A stretch of DNA of 64,000 nucleotides from Cyanobium sp. FACHB-13342 (GTDB taxonomy: Bacteria > Cyanobacteriota > Cyanobacteriia > PCC-6307 > Cyanobiaceae), in assembly GCF_014697415.1 (NCBI RefSeq), contig NZ_JACJRT010000007.1:124001-188000 (forward strand). Direction: 5' to 3'. Shown one piece after another: positions 20,020 to 27,901 of the stretch (positions within the stretch are counted from its first letter, which is position 1; each line of letters opens with the position of its first letter). The notes beneath the pieces are model-generated. The model worked only from the letters and a program-made list of their open reading frames with translations, was not told the origin of the DNA and searched no databases. The translations under genes and the position numbers were made by a program.

Positions 20020-21111
20020 GTGCTGGCCGCCTGCGGCCTCGATCGGCTGGTGGGGGACCCCCGTTGGTGCCTCCACCCGGTGGTGGTGATGGGCTGGTGG
20101 ATCACGGGCCTGCGCCGGCTCGCCGAAGCCTGGGCGGGTGATGCCCCCGGGAAGCTGCGGCTGGCCGGCGCCCTGATCACCCTGCTCCTGGTGGGCGGCA
20201 GTGGCCTGGCGGGCTGGGGCCTCGAGCAGCTGGTGCAGGAGCTGGCGCGGCGCGGCGCGGTGGCCGCAGGCTGGGGCCTCGCCGCCTTGACGTTCGCCCT
20301 GGCCAGCGCCCTAGCGGGCCGCAGCCTCGAGCAGGCTGTGCAACAGGTGCTGCGAGCCTTGCCGCCGGCCAAACCTCCAGCCAGCCGTCAAGACTCTGTA
20401 CAACCCGTACAGAATCCTGAGGCACCCCACCCTCTCCAGGATTCCGAGAGCCTGATCGCCGCCCGCCAGGCCCTGGCCTGGATCGTGGGTCGGGACACCA
20501 CCGATCTTGAGGTGCCGGAAATTCTGCGGGCGGCCGCTGAAACCGCCAGCGAAAACGCGGTGGATGGCCTGTTTGCGCCGCTGTTCTGGATGCTGGTGGG
20601 GGCCGGGCTCTGGAGCCTGAACCCCGCCCTGCCCGGCCCCCTGGCCCTGGCGTGGGGCTTCAAGGCCGCCAGCACCCTCGACTCGATGCTGGGCTACCGC
20701 CAGGGGCGCCTGCGCTGGCTCGGCACCGCCGGTGCCCGCCTCGACGACCTGCTGGTGTGGCTGCCCTGCCGCCTGGTGGCCCTCAGCCTGCCGCTGGCCG
20801 CCGGGAAAGGGTGGCGCTGCCTCCCACTCCTCAGCGCAGCCCTGCGGGATGGGGCCGCCGATCCCTCCCCCAATGCGGGGGTGTCCCAGGCCGCCTATGC
20901 CCATGCCTGCAGCGTCCAGCTGGGGGGCAGCAACCGCTACGGCACCCAGGTGCGCGACAAACCGCTGCTCGCAGCAGGCTGTCCCCCTGCCGATCGGCCA
21001 GCCGTGCAGCAGATGCTCCAGCTCAACCGCAGGCTGGAATGGCTCTGGCTCGCCGCCACCGCCCTGCCGGCGGCCATGTTGGGCTCCTTCATCACGAAAA
21101 CTCTCAGCTGA
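20020..21111 (+). CDS. cobD: Adenosylcobinamide-phosphate synthase CobD/CbiB (363 aa)
   Basis: Integral membrane enzyme that joins adenosylcobyric acid to aminopropanol phosphate in cobamide synthesis. The N-terminal DRLVGDPRWCLHPVVVMG and the segment IVGRDTTDLEVPEILRAAAETASENAVDG are hallmark CobD/CbiB motifs. Others are GFKAASTLDSMLGYR and PNAGVSQAAYAHACSVQLGG. Several hydrophobic helices are present. Start GTG at 20020 puts the conserved DRLVGDP at residue 8. Oddity: between residues 119 and 145 there is a non-conserved insertion carrying a GTACAG array (SVQPVQNPE), probably expanded repeat DNA tolerated in a loop. Confidence 0.92.
   Translation: MLAACGLDRLVGDPRWCLHPVVVMGWWITGLRRLAEAWAGDAPGKLRLAGALITLLLVGGSGLAGWGLEQLVQELARRGAVAAGWGLAALTFALASALAGRSLEQAVQQVLRALPPAKPPASRQDSVQPVQNPEAPHPLQDSESLIAARQALAWIVGRDTTDLEVPEILRAAAETASENAVDGLFAPLFWMLVGAGLWSLNPALPGPLALAWGFKAASTLDSMLGYRQGRLRWLGTAGARLDDLLVWLPCRLVALSLPLAAGKGWRCLPLLSAALRDGAADPSPNAGVSQAAYAHACSVQLGGSNRYGTQVRDKPLLAAGCPPADRPAVQQMLQLNRRLEWLWLAATALPAAMLGSFITKTLS
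20398..20415 (+). repeat. GTACAG array inside cobD
   Basis: GTACAACCC is followed by GTACAGAAT, two 9-bp units in frame, encoding VQPVQN in a loop of CobD. The period and core are the same as at 8967 and 45135. Confidence 0.6.
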
Positions 21112-21161
21112 TTGCCCCGCCGGGGTGGCCTGCCGAAGCTGCGGGCACGCCCCCTGCACCC

Positions 21162-21404
21162 ATGCCGATTCGCGAGCTGCTCGAAGAAGCCTTGCTGGAG
21201 CCGGAGATCGGCTTGACGCCTTGCTTCCGCTGGCATGCCACGCCGGTGGGCATCGCGGCGTTGTGGCAGGCCGGCTCGGCCCCCAGCTCACCGCCCTTTG
21301 AGGATGCCCTCAAGGAAGGGCTGCAGGTGGGGCTCGACCTGAGCCGCGAAGAACGGGAATTCCACCAGCTCAACTCGGGGCTGGTGCTGCTGTTTCACAG
21401 CTGA
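21162..21404 (+). CDS. Small conserved-type protein (80 aa), unknown function
   Basis: An 80-residue acidic soluble protein, MPIRELLEEALLEPEIGLTP... A single CFRWHATP segment precedes a helical C-terminus (LDLSREEREFHQLNSGLVLLFHS). It has no membrane span or signal. ATG at 21162 lies 50 bases after cobD and the 3' end overlaps the convergent YciI-like gene by 10 bases. I do not recognise a family. Its codon usage matches the host, which supports a real gene. Confidence 0.6.
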   Translation: MPIRELLEEALLEPEIGLTPCFRWHATPVGIAALWQAGSAPSSPPFEDALKEGLQVGLDLSREEREFHQLNSGLVLLFHS

Positions 21405-21706
21405 TCCGCAGCCGCGGTGCGCGGGAAGACCACGGCCCATTCGTGCAGGGTCCAGGTCACGCATCCCTGGAGGATCAGCGGATCGGTGCGAACCAGGGCT
21501 TCGGCTTCAGCCCAATCGCCCGCGCGGAACAGCAACATGCCGCCGGCCCCATCACCACTGCGGCCCACCCGATCAGCCCAATAGCCGCTGCGGGGTTCAT
21601 GGCCGCACCGCTCCAACTCCGCCAGCCAGGCGAGATGGGCTGGGATCACCGCATCAAACTGCGGCTTGGCCACCACACCAGCTTCCAGCTTCACAAACCA
21701 GGGCAC
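21395..21706 (-). CDS. YciI-family protein (103 aa)
   Basis: A ferredoxin-like alpha+beta domain of the YCII type. It starts VPWFVKLEAGVVAKPQFDAVIPAHLAWL, then GRSGDGAGGMLLFRAGDWAEAEALV and ILQGCVTWTLHEWAVVF. The conserved His (PAHLAWL) and the glycine-rich turn fit the family, whose enzymatic role is mostly unknown. GTG at 21706 gives the typical PWFVK N-terminus; an ATG eight codons upstream is an alternative. It converges with the 80-aa gene. Confidence 0.78.
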   Translation of the reverse strand: MPWFVKLEAGVVAKPQFDAVIPAHLAWLAELERCGHEPRSGYWADRVGRSGDGAGGMLLFRAGDWAEAEALVRTDPLILQGCVTWTLHEWAVVFPRTAAADQL

Positions 21707-21779
21707 GCACCCTCTCCAGCCCATTGGCATCGCTCACCCGCTGAAGGTACCGTCCAGGCCAGCACCAGCTCCACGCGCG

Positions 21780-22181
21780 ATGAACCGACCACCGAACCCT
21801 GGTTGCCTCGCTGCCGTGTTCACCCTGGCGGCCCTGGAGCTGCTGCTTCACGGCCCAGCGGCCCAGGCCCAATACTCCCCAAACTGCTGGCGCAACGGCA
21901 AAAAGGACTTCTGCGCCATCACCCAGGTGGCTGGCGCCACCCCACCCCACCAGGAGTTGGCCCGGATCGTGTTTGCCGACCACACCGTGGTGGAGGTGCT
22001 GCGCAATGAAACCCGCTGCAAGCAGAACGGACCGGTGCGAACCTGCGACGCCAAGATCTTCACGCCACCGGGCCAAGCCAAGGCCCTGCCCGCCTACTAC
22101 CGGGGCACCGCCTACGAAGGCGGCTATCGGCACGAGTACGTGAGCGACAGCCTGCACATCACGTACGTGTTTCTCGATTGA
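21780..22181 (+). CDS. Small secreted protein (133 aa), unknown function
   Basis: An N-terminal signal peptide (LAAVFTLAALELLLHGPAAQAQ) has a likely cleavage site after AQA. The mature part of about 105 residues contains four cysteines (PNCWRNG, KDFCAI, TRCKQNG, RTCDAK), suggesting two disulfides, and ends HITYVFLD. ATG at 21780 is the only start giving a clean signal peptide. The stop codon lies in the first unit of a 15-bp tandem repeat. No family is recognised; secreted or periplasmic location is inferred from the signal peptide. Confidence 0.65.
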   Translation: MNRPPNPGCLAAVFTLAALELLLHGPAAQAQYSPNCWRNGKKDFCAITQVAGATPPHQELARIVFADHTVVEVLRNETRCKQNGPVRTCDAKIFTPPGQAKALPAYYRGTAYEGGYRHEYVSDSLHITYVFLD

Positions 22182-22215
22182 GACGTTCTCGATTGAGATG
22201 TTCTCGCTTGAGACG
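22171..22215 (+). repeat. 15-bp tandem repeat across a stop codon, three units
   Basis: Units TTCTCGATTGAGACG (22171), TTCTCGATTGAGATG (22186) and TTCTCGCTTGAGACG (22201) are followed by a partial fourth, TTCTGAATGG. The first unit encodes the C-terminus and TGA stop of the upstream gene. Each later unit repeats an in-frame TGA. Confidence 0.93.
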
Positions 22216-22346
22216 TTCTGAATGGAGCTGCTACCAAGCCGGGGCTAACCATGGGCTGCGGTACTCAGCATGGCGCCCATCCTCAGGGCGCAAGCCCAAG
22301 GCCATCAAAAATAAGCTATCATCATGAAGAAATTGGGAGTCCTCGA

Positions 22347-22643
22347 GTGATTCATATTTTTAGCTTTCTTTTTGCAGCTCTATCCTTCGTGCAAGTTCCG
22401 CAGTGGGACAACGACTGGACCAAGTGTTCGGTGGCCGTTCCCGATACGGCCTGCCATTGGTACATCGTGAATCCCGACAACACCTTCGGCAAGGGATTCA
22501 GCTGGATCACCGCTCCAAAATTTGACGTCGACGCCCTCCGGGACATCGGCATTCAACATGAAATCACCGTGGCCCAGGGCTACCAAACCACCGTGGAGCT
22601 GATGAATGCAAGTACCGATGTCAAGTACGGCGACAACTACTGA
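22347..22643 (+). CDS. Small hypothetical exported protein (98 aa)
   Basis: GTG at 22347 follows a GGGAG ribosome-binding sequence by a suitable distance. The N-terminus (IHIFSFLFAALSFVQVPQW) is hydrophobic and may be a signal peptide or anchor. The rest is a compact polar domain with two cysteines (TKCSVA, TACHWY) and the segment VDALRDIGIQHEITVAQGYQ. Base composition is lower in GC than the surrounding core genes. The gene sits in a patch of small secreted proteins. No family is recognised. Confidence 0.5.
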   Translation: MIHIFSFLFAALSFVQVPQWDNDWTKCSVAVPDTACHWYIVNPDNTFGKGFSWITAPKFDVDALRDIGIQHEITVAQGYQTTVELMNASTDVKYGDNY

Positions 22644-22760
22644 TTAAACCAGCACACGGTTGATCAAAGCAGTGTTTTCAAAAGCAGCCAATCCAATACG
22701 TCATTGAATAGCGCTTCTTGGACTATAGAAATGGGTGGATTTAACGGGCGACTACCAGGA

Positions 22761-22964
22761 TCATTTGAAGGCAAACCACTCGACTCGAATATCCTGCGCC
22801 TGGTCTCCATCCTCAACCAATTCGATACCCTTAACCGTTCCATCGCTGGTGTACCAAGGATCTTGGCAGAGGGAAGAAAATGCGCTTCTTGCTTCCTCCA
22901 ATGACTGGAACTGCCCGACTTTGACCGTTCCCCAAGCGTCGTGGGTTTTGAGAGTAAATGGCAT
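22761..22964 (-). CDS. Small hypothetical protein (67 aa)
   Basis: A short soluble protein, MPFTLKTHDAWGTVKVGQFQ..., with an SLEEARSAFSSLCQDPWYTSDGTV stretch that reads like a small single-domain alpha/beta protein. ATG at 22964 has AAGG just upstream. The open frame extends further upstream, but that part is low-complexity Cys/Trp-rich and antisense-like, so it is rejected. Support is modest: sensible amino-acid composition and a ribosome-binding site. Confidence 0.5.
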   Translation of the reverse strand: MPFTLKTHDAWGTVKVGQFQSLEEARSAFSSLCQDPWYTSDGTVKGIELVEDGDQAQDIRVEWFAFK

Positions 22965-23031
22965 CGCCTTGTGTGGTGCGGAAAGACAGTAAAACTTTGG
23001 TATCGACAGCCCTAGGGTTGGGTTGCAGGGC

Positions 23032-23205
23032 TTACTTGCTGACGGCTTTCCAGACCCACCAGCCAACCACAGCCAGCAGCACCCAGGGCAACAGGGCCCT
23101 GAAAACCACCAGCACCAAGAGCACAACCAAAGCCGACACAGCGGAGCGACGCGTGAGCGCCTTTGCCTCATCGGTCATGTAACGCCAGCGAGGGATCAGG
23201 GACAT
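23032..23205 (-). CDS. Small membrane protein (57 aa)
   Basis: The sequence begins MSLIPRWRYMTDEAKALTRRS. It then has one or two membrane segments (AVSALVVLLVLVVFRALLPWVLLAVVGWWVWK) with a basic end. ATG at 23205 is chosen because the upstream extension is Pro/Ser-rich and not protein-like. The topology suggests an inner-membrane small protein. No family is recognised. Confidence 0.55.
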   Translation of the reverse strand: MSLIPRWRYMTDEAKALTRRSAVSALVVLLVLVVFRALLPWVLLAVVGWWVWKAVSK

Positions 23206-23311
23206 AGGGTCAGGGTGAGGGCTCGGGGGATGGCGTTCACGCGCCCAAGCGGAGCACGCGATCCTTGGCCCGGTCAAGACCTCTCCCGAAACCCCTGAGT
23301 CCAACGACACG

Positions 23312-23578
23312 ATGAAGGCGATCGTGGTGCTGGCCCTACCCCTTGCACTGATTGTGCTGCTTGGATCCTGCGGGAAACAGAAGCGTGGCGCAGAAGAGAG
23401 TGCCTGCCTCAAGGGCGGGGCCTTGTGCGCCGCAGCCGATGCACCCCCAGGACTGCGAAAGGTGCTCAAGGGTCACAGGATGACCAAAACAACGTGGATG
23501 GAAAAAACCAACAAGGAATCAGGAGTGCCAGATATCGGCATCAAAGCAGAGTGGGAACCGATCCATGAACGCCGATAA
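23312..23578 (+). CDS. Small putative lipoprotein (88 aa)
   Basis: The N-terminus MKAIVVLALPLALIVLLGSC is a short signal sequence ending in a lipobox-like LLGSC, so lipid attachment at Cys20 is plausible. The mature part is polar and charged, with two further cysteines (SACLKGG, ALCAAAD) and a Lys/Thr-rich end. It is the last of the small-gene patch before tRNA-Ser. The 165 bases between it and the tRNA contain nothing I can support. Confidence 0.5.
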   Translation: MKAIVVLALPLALIVLLGSCGKQKRGAEESACLKGGALCAAADAPPGLRKVLKGHRMTKTTWMEKTNKESGVPDIGIKAEWEPIHERR

Positions 23579-23743
23579 CAACGAAGCCAACGACGCAGCT
23601 GACCGCGGTACACCCTTCATAGACCCAGAGTCGAGCTGGACCTCAATTCGCAGCAGCGGACGCCCTGAGGCGACTCGCATCGCCAAAGTCCAACCCAAGC
23701 AAAGGAGCGGGACTCGGACGGTCTTCGCAGGACCTTCTCAAAA

Positions 23744-23828
23744 CGGAGAGGGTGGGATTCGAACCCACGGAAGGTTGCCCTTCAAACGATTTCGAGTCGT
23801 TCGCTTTCGACCACTCAGCCACCTCTCC
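23744..23828 (-). tRNA. tRNA-Ser (anticodon CGA)
   Basis: An 85-nt class II tRNA. Acceptor stem GGAGAGG pairs with CCTCTCC and the discriminator is G, as for serine. The anticodon arm AACGA-CTCGAAA-TCGTT puts CGA at 34-36. A long variable arm and the T-loop GTTCGAATCC are present. A plus-strand open frame through this gene yields the well-known spurious GEGGIRTHGRLPFKRF peptide. Confidence 0.95.
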
Positions 23829-23863
23829 ATGGGCCGCAGGCCCGATGGCACTTTAAGGATCGA

Positions 23864-25879
23864 TCAGCCCCGCACCGCCTGCAGGGATCCACTGGGGCCG
23901 CTGGCCGCCCAGGACGACGGCCACCCCGGTGGGCTGGCACCGCTCAGCCACACCCGTTCGGCGCCCAGGCCGCGCAGCTGGGTGCGCTCCCGCCCCGATG
24001 GCTGGAACCCCAGCCACACCCCATCCAACCGCTGCCTAGCTCGAGGCTGCGGAGCTCGAGGCTCCTGCCCTCCTGCTTGCCGCTGCCAGGCCCAGAGCGC
24101 CTGGCGATCGGGCAGCAGCAGCCAACGCCACGGGCCCAGCTGCAGCTGCATGGCCCGGCTCTCGATCGCCACGGGGGCAGCACTAAGACCGCGGCTGGCC
24201 AGGCGCTGGCCGGGGTGAAGGGGCAGGCTGCCATCCGCACTGGCCAGCACCAACCCAGCCTGGGCCTGCCAGCAGGCCGGCTGCTCCGGCGCCACGGGAT
24301 CAAGCAGCAGGGCCCAGTCGAAGCGCTGCACCCCCAGCCCCCGGGCCAGCTGGCCCGCCTGGCTGCAGCTGAAGCCATCGGCAGCGCCGCTCACCAGGGC
24401 CGCCCGACCCCGATGCCGGGCCACCAGCAGATCCAGCCGTCCCTGGTGCACCAGCAGCAGCTGGTCGGCGCCCAGCAGGCTGAGATGGAGGGCCGCCGCC
24501 AGGGCCAGCAGCCCCAGGCCCAGCACCCTCCAGCGGCGGGCCAGAGCCGGCACCGCCAGGCCGCCCACAGCCAGGCTGAGCAACAGCACCAGCCAGGGCG
24601 CCGGCCGCCCCAATTGCCACTGGGCCATGGGCAGGGCCGCAAAGGCCTTCACCACCAACACCAGCCCACCGCAGAGCCAGTCGACGGGCACCGTGGCCAG
24701 GGGCAGCAGCGGCGGTAGCAGCACCGCCATCACGGCCAGGGCCATCGCCCCCAGGGTGAGGGGCGTGAGCAGGGGCGCCACCACCAGGTTGGCGGGCACG
24801 GCATAGAGCGGCACCACGCCGAAGTGCAGCAGCTGCAGCGGCAGGGTGTAGAGCGAAGCCGCCAGGGGCACCGCGGTGGCCGCCGCCAGCCAGCCGGGCA
24901 GCCAACGGCGCAAACCCAGCTCCAGCGGCCGCGCTGAGATCACCAGGGCGGCGGTGGCCACCACGCTGAGCTGGAAGCCCACATCCAAGAGCCAGTCGGG
25001 CCGCACCAGCAGCAGGGCCAGCCCACTGGCCAGCAGGATCCCCAAGGGCCGGCTGCGGTGGCCGCTCTCCACCACCCCCAGCGCCAGCGCCCCCATCAAC
25101 ACGGCTCGCAGCACGGAAGGCTGGGGGCCGGCCAGCAGCACAAACAGGGCCATCGCCGCTGCGGCCAGCCCCAACCGACCCCATCGCGGCAAGGGCTTGC
25201 CAAGGGGCAGCACCACCCCCAGCAGCACCGACAGGTGAAAGCCCGAGGCCGCCAAGGCGTGGGAGAGGCCCGAGGCCCGGAAGGCCTCGCGCAGCTCCGC
25301 CGGCACCGGCACCACCGCACTGCCGAGCACCAGGGCGGCGAGCACCCCGCCGCGATCGGGGCCGGCCTGCCGCAACAGGGCCTGGGCCATGCGCCGACGC
25401 AGATCCGCCACCGGCGTGGCCGGCCGTTGCAGCACCTCAAACTCCTGGACCTGCAGTTGGGTGAAGGCCCCCTGGCGGGCCAGTCGCGCGGCGGGGGCCG
25501 CCAGCAGCGGATGGGGCGACGCCTGGGGCCGGCGCAGGCGACCCCACACCCGCAACCGCCAGCCCTCCTGGAGCGGCGGACAAACCGGGAAGCGCAGTTC
25601 GGTGCGCCCCACGGGCAGCTCCATCAGGGCGCGACAGGAATGCCCGCTGCCCGCGCTGGCCACCGGATCCGCCAGCAGCCGCCCCCGCAGTTCCACCTCC
25701 AGGGGGAGCGAACTGGCCGCCTGCAACCGCAAGACTGGATCGCCGGCGGCGGGCACTGCCGGGGTGAAGGCCACCAGCACCACCCGCAACAGCAGCAGGG
25801 CCAGCACCCCAGCCCAGAGCCAGGCCATCCGGCCACGCCGAGCCACACCCCCCTCTTCGGCCAAGCGCCCACTCCGCAC
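23864..25879 (-). CDS. comEC: ComEC/Rec2 competence protein, DNA-uptake channel (671 aa)
   Basis: Polytopic membrane protein that carries single-stranded DNA across the inner membrane during transformation. An N-terminal hydrophobic segment is followed by a DUF4131-like soluble part (residues about 45-150). The ComEC core begins GVLAALVLGSAVVPVPAELREAFRASGLSHALAASGFH (motif SGLSH.LA.SG), and many membrane helices extend to about residue 480. The C-terminal region is a degenerate beta-lactamase-like domain with no clear metal site. Near the C-terminus an imperfect 15-bp tandem duplication (24038-24066) adds residues. A type IV pilin region lies 14-28 kb away, so natural competence is possible. 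Convergent with tRNA-Ser on the same strand but separated by 35 bases. Confidence 0.9.
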   Translation of the reverse strand: MRSGRLAEEGGVARRGRMAWLWAGVLALLLLRVVLVAFTPAVPAAGDPVLRLQAASSLPLEVELRGRLLADPVASAGSGHSCRALMELPVGRTELRFPVCPPLQEGWRLRVWGRLRRPQASPHPLLAAPAARLARQGAFTQLQVQEFEVLQRPATPVADLRRRMAQALLRQAGPDRGGVLAALVLGSAVVPVPAELREAFRASGLSHALAASGFHLSVLLGVVLPLGKPLPRWGRLGLAAAAMALFVLLAGPQPSVLRAVLMGALALGVVESGHRSRPLGILLASGLALLLVRPDWLLDVGFQLSVVATAALVISARPLELGLRRWLPGWLAAATAVPLAASLYTLPLQLLHFGVVPLYAVPANLVVAPLLTPLTLGAMALAVMAVLLPPLLPLATVPVDWLCGGLVLVVKAFAALPMAQWQLGRPAPWLVLLLSLAVGGLAVPALARRWRVLGLGLLALAAALHLSLLGADQLLLVHQGRLDLLVARHRGRAALVSGAADGFSCSQAGQLARGLGVQRFDWALLLDPVAPEQPACWQAQAGLVLASADGSLPLHPGQRLASRGLSAAPVAIESRAMQLQLGPWRWLLLPDRQALWAWQRQAGGQEPRAPQPRARQRLDGVWLGFQPSGRERTQLRGLGAERVWLSGASPPGWPSSWAASGPSGSLQAVRG

Positions 25880-25905
25880 TGGGACCCCTCAGGGTTCCCA
25901 CAGCC

Positions 25906-26100
25906 CTAGAAACGGGGGATCTTCAGCAGCAGATCGCACAGTTCCCGGCTGGGCATCTGCTGACCCAGCAGGGGTGCCACCAAGCGGGCCACGGGCCGCA
26001 GACGGCAGGGCCAGACGGCCCGCTCACTGAGCCGCCCCAACTGAAAACTGCCGCCGGCCAACACGACCACCAGCAGACTCCTTTGCAGCAGCCGCTTCAC
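25906..26100 (-). CDS. Small basic protein (64 aa), unknown function
   Basis: Starts at a GTG at 26100 that overlaps the glyQ stop (GTGA). A hydrophobic N-terminus ([21 protein letters not shown]) is followed by a basic segment with two cysteines ([21 protein letters not shown]). Length, translational coupling to glyQ and the membrane anchor argue for a genuine small gene. I do not recognise a family. Confidence 0.6.
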   Translation of the reverse strand: MKRLLQRSLLVVVLAGGSFQLGRLSERAVWPCRLRPVARLVAPLLGQQMPSRELCDLLLKIPRF

Positions 26101-26975
26101 AGCGCGGCCGGGGCCAGCAGCGGAAAGCCCAGGGCCTCGCGCTCGGCCAGCCAGGCCTCCGCCACCTGACGGGCCAGGTTGCGGATGCGTCCGATCGTGG
26201 CGGTGCGCTCGGTGACGGAGATCACGCCGCGGGCCTCCAGCAGGTTGAAGGTGTGGCTGCACTTGAGCACGAAATCGAGGGCCGGGGCGGGCAGCTGCTT
26301 GGCCACCAGATCGGCGGCCTCGGCCTCATAGATGGCAAAGAGCTGCTTGAGCCGCTCCGGATTGGACGCCTCGAAGTTGTAGGTGCACTGGCCCTTTTCA
26401 AACGGCAGCCAGATGTCGCCATAGGAGCGATGGCCATCCCAGGAGAGGTCCCAGATGCTCTCCACATCCTGCAGATACATCGCCAGCCGCTCGAGGCCGT
26501 AGGTGATCTCGATCGAAACCGGCCGGCAGTCGATGCCGCCGCACTGCTGGAAGTAGGTGAACTGGGTGACTTCCATGCCATCGAGCCACACCTCCCAGCC
26601 CACGCCCCAGGCCCCAAGGGTGGGGGATTCCCAGTTGTCCTCCACGAAACGGATGTCGTGCTCCCGAGCTCGGATGCCCAGGGCTTCGAGGGAGGCGAGG
26701 TAGGTCTCCTGGATGCCGTCGGGGCTGGGCTTGATCAGCACCTGGTATTGGAAATAGTGCTGGGCCCGGTTGGGGTTGTCGCCGTAGCGGCCGTCGGTGG
26801 GGCGGCGGCAGGGCTCGGGATAGGCCACCGCCCAGGGCTCCGGCCCGATCGCCCGCAGCACCGTGTGGGGACTCATCGTGCCGGCGCCCTTCTCGGTGTC
26901 GTAGGGCTGCAGGATCAGGCAGCCCTGGTCAGCCCAGAAGCGGTTCAGGGTCGCAATGATGTCCTGGAAATGCAC
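26097..26975 (-). CDS. glyQ: Glycyl-tRNA synthetase alpha subunit (292 aa)
   Basis: Catalytic alpha chain of the alpha2beta2 bacterial glycyl-tRNA synthetase. It begins [19 protein letters not shown] and contains [58 protein letters not shown] and the [13 protein letters not shown] motif. Length is normal. The beta subunit (glyS) is not adjacent, which is usual in cyanobacteria. A GTG-started small gene is translationally coupled downstream. Confidence 0.97.
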   Translation of the reverse strand: MHFQDIIATLNRFWADQGCLILQPYDTEKGAGTMSPHTVLRAIGPEPWAVAYPEPCRRPTDGRYGDNPNRAQHYFQYQVLIKPSPDGIQETYLASLEALGIRAREHDIRFVEDNWESPTLGAWGVGWEVWLDGMEVTQFTYFQQCGGIDCRPVSIEITYGLERLAMYLQDVESIWDLSWDGHRSYGDIWLPFEKGQCTYNFEASNPERLKQLFAIYEAEAADLVAKQLPAPALDFVLKCSHTFNLLEARGVISVTERTATIGRIRNLARQVAEAWLAEREALGFPLLAPAAL

Positions 26976-27027
26976 GGGAGATGGGCGCCTGTCGTGCCGC
27001 CATTGTCAATGGCGACGGGGCCCTGGA

Positions 27028-27792
27028 TCAGGAGGCGTTGAGCATCCGGCCGAGGGACTCGGTGACCGCAGCGCTAGGCACGGTGAGGCTTTCGAACTGT
27101 TCAGCAGGGATGGCCTTGCTCCACAGCCAGCCCTGGCCCTGGTTGACGCCGATGCGGCGCAGGAAGGTGGCCTCCGACTCCGTTTCCACGCCCTCGGCGC
27201 ACACGTCCACGTTGATGGCGTGACAACCGGACACGAGCCACTTAAGGAAACGCTGGCGGAAGGAATCGGCATCGATACCGGACACGATCGAGCGATCCAC
27301 CTTCACCTTGCTGAAGTTGAGGTTCAGCATGTGGGAGAGGGGCGCATCGCCGGTGCCGAAGTCGTCAACCGCAATGGTGTGCAGGGAGGTGAGCTCGTTG
27401 ATGAACGACGACTCGTGCTGACCCGCAACCCCCTTCTCCGTGACTTCGACCACCAGGCGACGACCCACCTTGCGGCGCATGCTGTCGAGGTCGCCGACCG
27501 CCTTGGAAATGGGCCTGAAAAACATCTTGCCCGAGCCGATGTACCGGCAGGAGAGATTCACCGACAGCCAGACGTTGGCCTGCATCCGATCGAGGGCCCG
27601 CAGGGCGAACACGAAGGAGTCCTGGGTGACGGAGATGTTGAGCGCCGGATCCTCTTCCAGGGCCTGGAGCTCCTCGATGCTGGGGGGCGAGTCGTTGGGG
27701 CGCCACAGCACCTCACCACCGCAGACGCGGCCGGAGGCCAGATCGATGATGGGCTGGATGTGAAAGTTTTCCAAAACCCTGCGGGGCGTCAA
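27028..27792 (-). CDS. EAL-domain c-di-GMP phosphodiesterase (254 aa)
   Basis: A stand-alone EAL domain. The signature is GGEVLWRP (variant of EALxR), then the metal and general-base positions VNLSCRY (Asn), VVEVTEKG (Glu), VDDFGTGDAPLS (Asp-Asp), KVKVDRSIV (Lys), and DVCAEGVETESEA (Glu) followed by QGQGWLWSK. All catalytic residues expected for hydrolysis of c-di-GMP to pGpG are present, so it is probably active. No sensor domain is attached. It lies 52 bases upstream of glyQ on the same strand. Expected output is motility, pili or surface attachment, together with the GGDEF-EAL gene at 42.6 kb. Confidence 0.9.
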   Translation of the reverse strand: MTPRRVLENFHIQPIIDLASGRVCGGEVLWRPNDSPPSIEELQALEEDPALNISVTQDSFVFALRALDRMQANVWLSVNLSCRYIGSGKMFFRPISKAVGDLDSMRRKVGRRLVVEVTEKGVAGQHESSFINELTSLHTIAVDDFGTGDAPLSHMLNLNFSKVKVDRSIVSGIDADSFRQRFLKWLVSGCHAINVDVCAEGVETESEATFLRRIGVNQGQGWLWSKAIPAEQFESLTVPSAAVTESLGRMLNAS

Positions 27793-27901
27793 CCCCTACG
27801 CGGTGGAGATATGGAAAGCGTAATCACAATCGCAGCGAACACCAGCAGCCAGGATCCAAGCTGTCCACTCGCTTCAGACGGCTGAGTTCAGGCGGCTGGC
27901 T

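Noticed and set aside
20398-20415. NtcA binding site (GTA-N8-TAC)
   Set aside because: The spacing is N7 and the site is inside a coding region.
23565-24218. A plus-strand open frame running through tRNA-Ser and into comEC
   Set aside because: Its middle (GEGGIRTHGRLPFKRF) is the known spurious translation of an antisense serine tRNA.
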